Assembly: GCA_016219235.1 (NCBI GenBank)
Contig: JACRBO010000502.1
Location: forward strand, 1 to 5,979
Direction of reading: 5' to 3'
Source: Chloroflexota bacterium
Lineage (GTDB): Bacteria > Chloroflexota > Anaerolineae > Fen-1058
Length of the DNA stretch: 5,979 nt
Below the pieces are notes generated by a model. It saw only the letters and a list, made by a program, of their open reading frames with translations. It was not told the DNA's origin and searched no databases. This document shows positions 1 to 5,979 of the stretch, piece after piece. Position 1 is the stretch's first letter, and each line of letters starts with the position of its first letter. The translations under genes and the position numbers were made by a program.

Positions 1-1265
1 CGTTCGCGCACATCGAGGACGGCACGAGCCGCCTGCAAGTCTACCTGAAGAAAGACGAGGTCGGCGAAGAGACGTATGATCTTTTCCTGAAAGATTTGGA
101 CCTGGGCGATTTTGTCGAGGTGGCGGGCCACATGTTCCGCACCAAGACAGGCGAACCGACGCTGCGGCTGTCCAGCCTCCGATTGATCGCCAAGGCCATC
201 ACGCCCCCACCGGAGAAGTGGCACGGCCTGAAGGATACTGAAACGCGCCTGCGCCAGCGCTACGCCGATCTGCTGTCGAATCCCGAAACGCGCGAGGTGT
301 TCCGCACGCGCACGAAGGTCGTCAACGCGGTACGGCGCTTCTTCGATAACCTGGACTTCATCGAAGTGGAGACACCGGTGTTGCAGCCGCTCTACGGCGG
401 CGCGGCGGCACGGCCTTTCATCACGCATCACAATCAACTGAATCAAGACTTGTATCTGCGCATCTCGTTCGAGTTGTATCTGAAGCGTCTGCTCGTGGGC
501 ATGTACGAGCGTGTGTACGAGATCGGCCGCGACTTCCGCAATGAGGGCGTGTCGTTCAAGCACAATCCCGAGTTTACGCAGCTGGAGTTCTACGCCGCGT
601 ACTGGGACTATCGCAAGGTGATGGAAATCACCGAGCAATTGTTGGCTTACGTGGCTCAGGCAGTCACCGGCTCGACGAAGATTCAATATGGCGAGTATGA
701 GATCGAGTTGGGCGGCACGTGGCAGCGCCTGACGATGCGGGAAGCGATCAAAAAGTGGGCCGAAATCGATTATGCGGACTATCCGACCGCCGATGAACTG
801 CGAGCGGCGATCCGCGCCCACGGCGGGAACGCGCCCGAGGATGCGTCATGGGGCAAGTTGATCGATGGGCTGGTCGGCGACTACGTCGAACCGGAACTGA
901 TCCAGCCGACGTTTATCTATGATTATCCGCGCGACATCTCGCCGCTGGCGAAACGCAAGGCAGACGATCCCTTGCACGTGGAGCGCTTTGAGTTCTTCAT
1001 CGCGGGTATGGAGATGGGCAACGCCTTCTCCGAGTTGAACGATCCGCTCGATCAAGAAGCGCGCTTTGTGGAGATGGCGCACGCCGACAACATGGAAGAG
1101 GGCGAGGCGCATCCGCTGGATGAGGACTACCTGCGCGCGATGCGCTACGGCATGCCGCCCAACGGCGGCTTCGGCATGGGCATGGATCGACTGACGATGC
1201 TGATGACCAATCGCACCACTATTCGCGAAGTGATTTTGTATCCGCACTTGCGTAGTGAGAAATGA
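1..1265 (+). CDS. lysS: Lysyl-tRNA synthetase, class II (5' end outside window)
   Basis: The enzyme charges tRNA-Lys with lysine in the cytoplasm, using ATP. The reading frame is open from position 3, so the gene enters from the left; an apparent internal start (TTG at 96) is not real because homologous sequence continues upstream of it. About 420 residues are present, against roughly 490-510 in the family, so about 80 N-terminal residues are missing. In order are the end of the anticodon-binding OB fold (residues 1-65 of the visible part), then the class II core: motif 1 around FIEVETPVL (119-127), the GGAAARPFITHHN signature (132-144), motif 2 FRNEG (178-182) with HNPEFTQLEFY (187-197), the EMGNAFSELND substrate-pocket segment, and motif 3 GGFGMGMDR (388-396). 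Family assignment is very secure. The C-terminus has normal length, but its last residues (SEK) and the stop are encoded by a heptad repeat. The next gene is convergent, so lysS ends its transcription unit here. Confidence 0.97.
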   Translation, partial: FAHIEDGTSRLQVYLKKDEVGEETYDLFLKDLDLGDFVEVAGHMFRTKTGEPTLRLSSLRLIAKAITPPPEKWHGLKDTETRLRQRYADLLSNPETREVFRTRTKVVNAVRRFFDNLDFIEVETPVLQPLYGGAAARPFITHHNQLNQDLYLRISFELYLKRLLVGMYERVYEIGRDFRNEGVSFKHNPEFTQLEFYAAYWDYRKVMEITEQLLAYVAQAVTGSTKIQYGEYEIELGGTWQRLTMREAIKKWAEIDYADYPTADELRAAIRAHGGNAPEDASWGKLIDGLVGDYVEPELIQPTFIYDYPRDISPLAKRKADDPLHVERFEFFIAGMEMGNAFSELNDPLDQEARFVEMAHADNMEEGEAHPLDEDYLRAMRYGMPPNGGFGMGMDRLTMLMTNRTTIREVILYPHLRSEK

Positions 1266-1286
1266 CGAGTGATAAGTGACGAGTGA
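1252..1286. repeat. Five tandem 7-bp units, consensus NNAGTGA, across the lysS stop
   Basis: Five consecutive heptamers end in TGA: GTAGTGA, GAAATGA, CGAGTGA, TAAGTGA and CGAGTGA. Four of them end in AGTGA, and CGAGTGA occurs twice. The array supplies the last lysS codons (Ser-Glu-Lys) and the stop codon, which is the TGA of the second unit. The 10-mer TGACGAGTGA appears at 1263 and again at 1277. The period and units are seen directly. I infer, from memory of similar strings in intergenic DNA of other bacteria, that this may be a copy of a dispersed simple repeat; one copy in one window cannot show that. Confidence 0.7.
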
Positions 1287-1291
1287 AGAAT

Positions 1292-1330
1292 ACGCCCGCC
1301 GCCGGGAGAAATCTTTCCGGCGGCGGGCGT
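1292..1330. terminator. GC-rich hairpin between convergent lysS and kinase genes
   Basis: A perfect 14-bp inverted repeat (ACGCCCGCCGCCGG and its reverse complement) encloses an 11-nt loop. It begins 27 nt after the lysS stop and ends 13 nt beyond the stop of the minus-strand kinase, so it could end transcription from both sides. The flanking T content is weak on both strands (TGTGGTTGTAG on plus, ATTCTTCACTC on minus), so it is not a textbook U-tract terminator. The placement between convergent stops is the main support. Confidence 0.75.
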
Positions 1331-1343
1331 TGTGGTTGTAGAT

Positions 1344-3566
1344 TCAGGCCACTGGCAACCAGAGCGTAAACGTCGAACCGACACCCAGCTCTGTTTCGAC
1401 GGTCAGGCGGCCGCCCAGCCGCTCAACAATCTCGCGGCTGATCGAAAGCCCGATGCCCGCGCCCGATGTCTTGTAGTCGGCGGCGGCGCTGCCACGATAG
1501 AAGCGCTCGAAGATGTGGGGCAAATCTTCGGGTGTAATGCCGGGGCCGGTGTCGGTTACGCTGACCGTCGCCCAGGCGTGACCGTCAGCGTCGCAGCGCA
1601 CGGTCGAGATCGTCACCGAGCCGGTCGACGTGTAGTTGATGGCATTGGTCACCACACGCGACAGTGCCTGCATGACCAGCGCGCTATCGGCGCGGACCGG
1701 CGGCACATCGCGCGCCAGGTTCGGCCGCAGGACCAGCCCGCGATCGGCGCTCAAGGCTTGCCAGGTCGCCAGACGGCTTTCGAGCCAGGGATTCAGCGCG
1801 ATCGGTTGCAGCGTGGCCGGGTCGGTGTAACGATTCAACTGCGAGAACATCAGGATGTCTTCGATCATCGCGTGCAGCCGATCAGCTGAGTGCTTGAGCC
1901 GCTGCATGTGCCGCTCGCGCTTCTCGGGCTTGCTCGTTTCCAACAGTTCCAGGGCAATTAAGATGCCGGTCAGGGGCGTGCGCAGCTCGTGGCTGATGCG
2001 CGAGAGAAATTCATCCTTCAGGCGATCCAGTTCGGTCAACCGAGCGTTGGCGGCGGCCAGGGCGGCGTTGGCCGCCTGCAACTCGGCAGTCCGATCGGCC
2101 ACCCGCTGTTCCAACGTGGCGTTGAGTTCGTGCAACAATTCTTCCACCTGCCGCCGCTCGGCAATCTCGTGTTGGGCCGCCTCGTATAAACGGGCGTTCT
2201 CTAACGCCACGGCGATTTGATCGGCCAGGGTTTCCGTCACCAGCACATCGTTGTCATCGAAAGCGTTGAGCTGCGGGCTTTGCGCATCCAGTACCCCCCA
2301 CACTTCGCCGACGATGACAATCGGCACGGCCAATTCGGAGCGGGTCGGCAGCGCCTCGCCATAGGCATTGACGTAGCGCGGTTCTGCCTGCACGTCATTG
2401 GCCAGCAGCCGCTGGCCGTGTTTCGCCACCCAGCCCACGATGCCCTGGCCGATGCTCAGGCGGTGATTGGCCGCAAAGAGGTGGGTGAACTTCCCGGCCC
2501 GGCCGCGCAAGACAAGCCCGGTGTGGTCTCCATTGAAGACAAAAATGCCGACGTGATGATACCCCAGGCGTTCATGCATCAGATGCGCGGCGCGCTCTAG
2601 CACATCGTCCACCGCCAGTGCCGCCGTAATCTGACGGCCAATGTCATTGATGGTGGCCATTTGCGACGCCCGCCGTTCCAACTGCTGCTCGATCCGTTTG
2701 CGATCGGTGATGTCGTGGATCACGCCGCTCAGGCGATAGCCGTTGGCGGTCTTGATGGGAAAGTTGCTTTGGCTGATAGTTCTGACTTCGCCGGAGGCCG
2801 TTTCGATCTGCACTTCGCTGGGCGCGTTGAAGTACGGTGACTGCCCGGTGGTCAGGCTGGCGAGCAAGCTGTTCTTGAAAAAGGTGACCGCGGACGGGTC
2901 GCGGCGCGCGGCCAACATCAGGCGGCCCTGAACGTCCCAGACGGGTTGACCGAGCGCTTCGGCGCGTGGAATGCCCGTCACCTGTTCCAGGGCGTGATTC
3001 CATTCAATGACGGTGCCTTGCTCATCAGCCAGCACGATGCCGTCTGTAGCCTGCTCGACTATGGCGCGGAACCTGGCTTCGCTGTCGCGCAGCGTATTTT
3101 CCAATTGTTTGCGCCCGGTGATGTCCTGGAGCAGAGCCACAAAATAGTCCACCGCGCCGTCGGACTGACGCAGACAGTGAATGGCCAGCTCGGCGTGGAT
3201 GAGCTGGCCGTCTTTGCGGATGAAGCGTTTTTCCAGCGTGTAGCCGTCGATCTCGCCAGCCAGGACCCGGGTGAACTGCGCCAGATCGGCCGCCAGATCA
3301 TCGGGATGAGTCAGGTCGTTCCAGGTGGTCTGCATCAGTTCGGCTCTGGTGTAGCCCAGCAGATCGCACAGCGCGGCATTGACGTCGAGCCAGCCCTTGT
3401 CCGGCGAGGTGATGGCGCGCCCGGCCAGCGGCAGTTCAAAGTAACTGCGGAAGCGGGCTTCGCTCTCGCGCAGCGCGGCTTCGACTTGTTCCAAGTCGGT
3501 GATGCGCCGGCGCAGGGCAGCGTTTTCGTGTTGCAGGGCTTTAAGCGAGTTGGCCGAGTCACTCAT
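1344..3566 (-). CDS. Soluble sensor histidine kinase, PAS-PAS-GAF-HisKA-HATPase
   Basis: The product is a 740-residue two-component sensor kinase that should autophosphorylate on histidine and pass the phosphate to an unidentified response regulator. A short N-terminal coiled coil (about 5-35) leads into PAS 1 (about 36-155, with PAC segment ending DITGRK), PAS 2 (about 162-293, ending DITDRK), a GAF domain (about 303-460), a long coiled-coil linker (about 464-520), HisKA with SHELRTP (phospho-acceptor His526), and HATPase_c with N box TNAINYT (Asn641), DTGPGI (672-677), FERFYR (686-691) and GAGIGL (702-707). All catalytic boxes look intact. No signal peptide or membrane helix is seen, so it is probably cytoplasmic. 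The GAF domain lacks an obvious bilin-binding cysteine, and the ligand is unknown. I chose ATG at 3566 because AGGA lies 8 nt upstream; an in-frame GTG at 3614 falls at the edge of a likely promoter. No regulator gene is adjacent. Confidence 0.93.
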   Translation of the reverse strand: MSDSANSLKALQHENAALRRRITDLEQVEAALRESEARFRSYFELPLAGRAITSPDKGWLDVNAALCDLLGYTRAELMQTTWNDLTHPDDLAADLAQFTRVLAGEIDGYTLEKRFIRKDGQLIHAELAIHCLRQSDGAVDYFVALLQDITGRKQLENTLRDSEARFRAIVEQATDGIVLADEQGTVIEWNHALEQVTGIPRAEALGQPVWDVQGRLMLAARRDPSAVTFFKNSLLASLTTGQSPYFNAPSEVQIETASGEVRTISQSNFPIKTANGYRLSGVIHDITDRKRIEQQLERRASQMATINDIGRQITAALAVDDVLERAAHLMHERLGYHHVGIFVFNGDHTGLVLRGRAGKFTHLFAANHRLSIGQGIVGWVAKHGQRLLANDVQAEPRYVNAYGEALPTRSELAVPIVIVGEVWGVLDAQSPQLNAFDDNDVLVTETLADQIAVALENARLYEAAQHEIAERRQVEELLHELNATLEQRVADRTAELQAANAALAAANARLTELDRLKDEFLSRISHELRTPLTGILIALELLETSKPEKRERHMQRLKHSADRLHAMIEDILMFSQLNRYTDPATLQPIALNPWLESRLATWQALSADRGLVLRPNLARDVPPVRADSALVMQALSRVVTNAINYTSTGSVTISTVRCDADGHAWATVSVTDTGPGITPEDLPHIFERFYRGSAAADYKTSGAGIGLSISREIVERLGGRLTVETELGVGSTFTLWLPVA

Positions 3567-3604
3567 GATTGTGATCCTGAACAAGTTGGCTGGGGATGTT
3601 CTTA

Positions 3605-3613
3605 ATTTTATCA
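3605..3613 (-). promoter_or_regulatory. Extended -10 promoter for the minus-strand kinase
   Basis: Read on the minus strand, the sequence is TGATAAAAT: a TAAAAT -10 hexamer (five of six matches to TATAAT) directly preceded by the TGn extended -10 motif. The -35 region is poor (CTAACT at a 16-nt spacing, three of six), as is usual for extended -10 promoters. Transcription would start near 3598, giving a leader of about 30 nt with AGGA before the ATG at 3566. Predicted from sequence only. Confidence 0.5.
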
Positions 3614-3662
3614 CGCCTGTCTAGCAAGTTAGGCCCGCGTTTTTATCCGATCAGCGCTTTTC

Positions 3663-3800
3663 CAGGGTCCCGCCAAAGCTGCTCACGTCGTGCCCAGCGC
3701 TTTGCGCTGGCGCCGCGCCGAAGACGGCGCGGATTAGCCGCAGAAGCGCCGCCGAGGACGGCGGCTTGAGCCGTATCGGACTGACTTTGGAAAAACCCTG
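3663..3800. repeat. 138-bp palindromic element with terminal inverted repeats and three hairpins
   Basis: The ends are a 16-bp imperfect inverted repeat: 3663-3678 reads CAGGGT-CCCG-CCAAAG, and the complement of 3785-3800 reads CAGGGT-TTTT-CCAAAG, so 12 of 16 match with all mismatches in the middle four. Inside are three hairpins: 3694-3710 (7-bp stem, loop TTT), 3713-3732 (8-bp stem CCGCGCCG, loop AAGA) and 3748-3765 (7-bp stem GCCGCCG, loop AGGA). No reading frame of note is present. It is most like a small non-autonomous element (MITE or REP/BIME type) or a structured regulatory RNA. No clean target-site duplication abuts the ends. It fills most of the non-promoter space between two divergent kinase genes. 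Confidence 0.55.
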
Positions 3801-3847
3801 TTTATTCGATACTTCGCCCGATCAACGACTGTAAACGACGCAGCCTA

Positions 3848-3876
3848 TTGACAACGGCCTCAGCCGCTCGTATAAC
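3848..3876 (+). promoter_or_regulatory. Near-consensus sigma-70 promoter for the second kinase
   Basis: A perfect -35 hexamer TTGACA (3848-3853) is followed by a 17-nt spacer and a -10 hexamer TATAAC (3871-3876, five of six matches). Transcription would start near 3883, leaving only about 16 nt before the ATG at 3900, most of it the ribosome-binding site. Among the promoter candidates in this window it fits the consensus best. Confidence 0.75.
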
Positions 3877-3899
3877 TCTAGGAACAGGGGAGGTGGGGT

Positions 3900-5081
3900 A
3901 TGCCAGACAACGACGGGGTTGAGGCGGGGGCGAGCGAGGTCGAGGCCATGCAGCGCACGATTGCGCAGCTGCAGCACACGATCGAGGTTCAGCGCCGGGT
4001 GGCCTTTGCCGCCGGCCTGTTTCGCGGCGATGTCACGGTCAGCACCTTAATCAGTTCGTTCGCCGAGGGGTTGCTCGTGATCGATCGAGACCAGCGCATC
4101 ATTCTGGTCAATCAACGGTTGGAAGAAATGTTTGGCTACGCCAGTGATGAGCTCGTCGGGCAGTTCTTGCAAACCCTGCTGCCCCAGCGGTTCGCCTGGC
4201 TGCACACTCAGCACGTGCAGGCCTACTTTCAAGAGCCGCATCTGCGGCCCATGGGGCAGGGCCTGGAGTTGGCCGGTCGGCGCAAAGACGGCTCGGAATT
4301 TCCGGTGGAGACGAGTCTGAGTTGCCTGGACACTCAGGCGGGCCGCTTTGGCCTGGCCTTTGTCACCGACATCACACAGCGCAAGCAGGCCGAGCGCGCC
4401 CTGCAAGACCAGAATGCCGCCCTCAACGCCTTCGCGCATACGGTCGCGCACGACCTGCAAGCCTCGCTGGGCACGGTGGTCGGCATGAGCGAGTATCTGC
4501 TGCTCGCGCGCACGGAAGTATCGGTGCAGCAGCTGCAATCACATTTGCTGACCATTGCGAACGCCAGCCGCAAGATGAGCCGCATCGTCAACGAGTTGCT
4601 GCTGCTGGCCAGTTTGCGCAAAGACGAGGTCAAGTTGCAACCGGTCGAGATGCAGCCCGTGATCGAGGCGGCCCTGTCGCGTCTGAGCGAAGTCATTGAG
4701 CGGCAGCAGGCCCGGGTGGTTGCCCCTGAGAAGTATCCGGTGGTGATGGGCTATGCGCCCTGGCTGGAGGAAGTCTGGTTCAACTATCTCAGCAATGCGC
4801 TCAAGTATGGAGGCCAGCCGCCGTGCATCGAGCTGGGCAGCAGCGTGCAGGCCGACGGCTACGTGAGCTTCTGGGTGCGCGATAACGGGCCGGGCTTGAC
4901 GGTCGAACAACAGGCCGGACTTTTCAAGGCCAATCAGCAGCTGGATAATATCCGCCGGGCCGGTCATGGTTTGGGCCTGTCGATCGTGCGGCAAATCATG
5001 GACAAACTGGACGGGCAGGTGCAAGTGGACAGCGCGCCGGGCGCGGGCAGTGTGTTTGGCTTTAGCCTGTTGAAGGCCTGA
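3900..5081 (+). CDS. Soluble PAS sensor histidine kinase
   Basis: The product is a 393-residue histidine kinase, predicted cytoplasmic since no membrane helix or signal peptide is visible. A short N-terminal coiled coil (about 11-34) precedes a PAS domain (about 45-160) that carries RRKDGSEFPVE (127-137) and ends DITQRK. HisKA follows (about 172-240) with the H box AHDLQASL (phospho-acceptor His184), then HATPase_c (about 283-392) with N box FNYLSNALKYG (Asn299), DNGPGL (328-333) and GHGLGL (355-360). The F box is reduced to LFKANQQL. The H-box proline normally found five residues after the histidine is serine here (Ser189). The start is well supported: GGAGGTG at 3889-3895 is a strong Shine-Dalgarno with correct spacing, preceded by the near-consensus promoter. 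It is transcribed divergently from the larger kinase and has no adjacent response regulator. The signal sensed is unknown. Confidence 0.93.
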   Translation: MPDNDGVEAGASEVEAMQRTIAQLQHTIEVQRRVAFAAGLFRGDVTVSTLISSFAEGLLVIDRDQRIILVNQRLEEMFGYASDELVGQFLQTLLPQRFAWLHTQHVQAYFQEPHLRPMGQGLELAGRRKDGSEFPVETSLSCLDTQAGRFGLAFVTDITQRKQAERALQDQNAALNAFAHTVAHDLQASLGTVVGMSEYLLLARTEVSVQQLQSHLLTIANASRKMSRIVNELLLLASLRKDEVKLQPVEMQPVIEAALSRLSEVIERQQARVVAPEKYPVVMGYAPWLEEVWFNYLSNALKYGGQPPCIELGSSVQADGYVSFWVRDNGPGLTVEQQAGLFKANQQLDNIRRAGHGLGLSIVRQIMDKLDGQVQVDSAPGAGSVFGFSLLKA

Positions 5082-5096
5082 GCGATTGCTTCTTAA

Positions 5097-5134
5097 CGTC
5101 ATGCCCGAGTGCTCGCTTCGCGTCGGGCATCCAG
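5097..5134. repeat. REP-like hairpin downstream of the second kinase
   Basis: CGTC is followed by an 8-bp inverted repeat, ATGCCCGA (5101-5108) and TCGGGCAT (5123-5130), around a 14-nt GC-rich loop, then CCAG. The pattern GTCATGCCCG...CGGGCATCCAG resembles the widespread dispersed palindromes of the form GTCATTCCCGC...GCGGGAATCCAG known from many bacterial genomes. It starts 16 nt after the kinase stop codon. It may stabilise the mRNA 3' end, but no T-run follows, so it is a poor intrinsic terminator. Membership in a repeat family is inferred. Confidence 0.55.
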
Positions 5135-5224
5135 CCCGTGGGTTCCCGCCCGCCAGGTAAGGCGCAGGGCACGCGGAAAAGACGACCACACGGCTTTACG
5201 AAAAAATGATGAAGCCCATTGCAT

Positions 5225-5267
5225 AACCTTGCGGGGTGGCCGAGCCTGCTGCCCCTCGCAAGGTTTT
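5225..5267 (+). terminator. Probable rho-independent terminator
   Basis: AACCTTGCG (5225-5233) pairs perfectly with CGCAAGGTT (5257-5265). The stem can extend by three G-C pairs past one bulged base, and the arm runs into TTTT (5264-5267), then ACGTT. The T-tract lies only on the plus-strand side. The hairpin is 143 nt past the second kinase's stop and 108 nt before the next gene, so it would insulate the two. Confidence 0.55.
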
Positions 5268-5293
5268 ACGTTGCCCGCTGTGCGATGAGGATT

Positions 5294-5322
5294 CTGACAA
5301 TCCGCGCGCTATAGATGATATT
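5294..5322 (+). promoter_or_regulatory. Weak candidate promoter for the membrane sensor gene
   Basis: CTGACA (5294-5299, five of six matches to the -35 consensus) is separated by 17 nt from GATATT (5317-5322, four of six matches to the -10). The spacing is ideal but the -10 match is poor. The region sits between the terminator and the dyad that precedes the gene, where a promoter is expected. Confidence 0.35.
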
Positions 5323-5333
5323 CGTCATTGGCC

Positions 5334-5350
5334 GTGCATCAGTGGTGCAC
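5334..5350. promoter_or_regulatory. 17-bp dyad, possible operator
   Basis: GTGCATCAGTGGTGCAC is symmetric about its central G: eight bases each side, with seven Watson-Crick pairs and one G-T. It lies just downstream of the candidate -10 and 25 nt before the start codon. This is a usual place for a repressor site or a small 5' leader hairpin. No binding protein is suggested by the window. Confidence 0.35.
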
Positions 5351-5375
5351 ACTTACTCCTCATGGAAGGGGACTT

Positions 5376-5979
5376 ATGACCGGCAAATTTGTCGTAAACT
5401 ATCGAAGCCTCGCGGCGGCGGCGCTCATTCCCTTTATCGCCGCCGGCGTGCAATGGCTGTTGTGGCGGCCCTACTTTCAGCCTTTCATCTGGTTCTTGTT
5501 CTATCCCGCCACCTTCCTCAGCGCGTGGTTAAGCGGGCGTTGGGGCGGGGTGCTATCCACGCTGCTGTCCGCCGCACTGGCGGTCTATATCTTCGCGCCA
5601 CCCATGTTCTCTTTTCAACTGGACAACCCGGCCACGCTCTTCTCCGCTGCCGTCTTCATCATCATGGGTTTCCTGTTCAGCTATGTCTTTGACGCCTGGA
5701 AGCAGGCCAATCGACGAGTGGATGTGCTGGAGCAGCTGCATGCCAGCGAGGCGCGCTATGCTGAACTGGTGCAGCATGCCAACACCGCCATCCTTCGCTG
5801 GCGCGTAGACGGCACGATCGTGTATTGCAACGAATACGCCCAGACCTTGTTTGGTTATCGCGCCGACAAGATCAGCGGTCAACCTGTGGGCGTTCTCGTG
5901 CCTCCTCAAGAATCGACCGGCGGCGACCTGAGCGCACTGGTGCAGGACATCGTCGCGCACCCGGAACGCTTCGAGAGCA
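5376..5979 (+). CDS. Membrane sensor with DUF4118/KdpD-like domain plus PAS (3' end outside window)
   Basis: The first 201 residues of a sensor protein are present and the frame is open to the window edge. Four hydrophobic helices are visible at about 11-30, 35-52, 56-75 and 86-106. The stretch FLFYPATFLSAWLSGRWGG (40-58), followed by a third helix ending IFAPP, is typical of the DUF4118 four-helix membrane domain found in KdpD and many related kinases. A short linker helix (about 107-122) leads into a PAS domain starting near HASEARYAELV (122-132) and containing GTIVYCNEYAQTLFGY (146-161). The output domain is missing; histidine kinase is most likely from the family pattern, but a cyclase or phosphodiesterase is possible. 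Start choice: AAGGGG (5366-5371) lies 4 nt before the ATG. A longer in-frame extension is not supported because the ATG follows candidate regulatory sites. Confidence 0.85.
   Translation, partial: MTGKFVVNYRSLAAAALIPFIAAGVQWLLWRPYFQPFIWFLFYPATFLSAWLSGRWGGVLSTLLSAALAVYIFAPPMFSFQLDNPATLFSAAVFIIMGFLFSYVFDAWKQANRRVDVLEQLHASEARYAELVQHANTAILRWRVDGTIVYCNEYAQTLFGYRADKISGQPVGVLVPPQESTGGDLSALVQDIVAHPERFES

Noticed and set aside
1332..1889. Open frame of 185 residues on the plus strand
   Set aside because: It is antisense to the kinase ATPase domain, has Arg/Gly/Ala-rich low-information composition and no ribosome-binding site or family resemblance.
2946..3605. Long open frame of 219 residues on the plus strand
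   Set aside because: It is antisense to the PAS domains of the minus-strand kinase, whose domain content is unmistakable. The frame stays open because of GC-rich codon bias and shows no recognisable domain.
3694..3765. Three adjacent hairpins considered as a CRISPR array or a tandem terminator
   Set aside because: The units differ in sequence and there are no equal-length spacers between identical repeats. No T-tract follows any stem, and the position between divergent promoters makes termination unlikely as the main role.
4539..5189. Open frame of 216 residues on the minus strand opposite the second kinase
   Set aside because: It overlaps the conserved HATPase domain entirely and has the His/Gln/Leu-rich composition typical of an antisense shadow.
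5231..5262. tRNA-like start: GCGGGGTGGCCGAGCCTG resembles the 5' end and D-arm of a Leu/Ser tRNA
   Set aside because: No anticodon arm, variable arm, T-arm (GGTTCRA) or matching acceptor strand follows. The sequence is better explained as the loop and stem of the terminator hairpin.
5315..5692. Plus-strand frame of 125 residues overlapping the start of the last gene
   Set aside because: It is in a different frame from the DUF4118 protein, begins within the promoter/dyad region, and its product is rich in Arg/His without membrane or domain pattern.

Overview
The window is GC-rich, densely coding bacterial DNA. It holds one housekeeping gene and three large sensory signalling genes. The style (a class II lysyl-tRNA synthetase, many PAS/GAF soluble sensor kinases without adjacent regulators, short intergenic repeats) suggests a free-living environmental bacterium. 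Chloroflexota (Anaerolineae-like) is my best guess, but this is inference from protein style; no rRNA or other firm marker is present.

Layout. Positions 1-1265 (+) are the 3' five-sixths of lysS, whose last codons and stop run into a short tandem heptad repeat (1252-1286). A strong GC-rich hairpin (1292-1330) separates it from a convergent sensor histidine kinase (1344-3566, -) built as PAS-PAS-GAF-HisKA-HATPase. A 333-bp divergent intergenic region (3567-3899) follows. It contains an extended -10 promoter for the minus-strand kinase, a 138-bp element with imperfect terminal inverted repeats enclosing three hairpins (3663-3800), and a near-consensus sigma-70 promoter (3848-3876) for a second, smaller soluble kinase (3900-5081, +; PAS-HisKA-HATPase). 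The 294-bp gap after it (5082-5375) holds a REP-like hairpin (5097-5134), a probable intrinsic terminator (5225-5267), a weak candidate promoter and a 17-bp dyad (5334-5350). The last gene (5376 to the window end, +) starts a membrane sensor with a four-helix DUF4118/KdpD-like domain followed by a PAS domain, and is cut by the window edge.

How the parts work together. The three sensor genes all belong to the two-component signalling world, but no response regulator, DNA-binding output protein or transporter is visible. Each kinase gene appears to have its own promoter, so they are probably independent orphan kinases acting on regulators encoded elsewhere. lysS belongs to translation and is unrelated in function. 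I found no CRISPR array, tRNA, rRNA, transposase, phage gene or defence system. The least explained sequence is the palindromic element between the divergent kinases and the small repeats at the gene ends.
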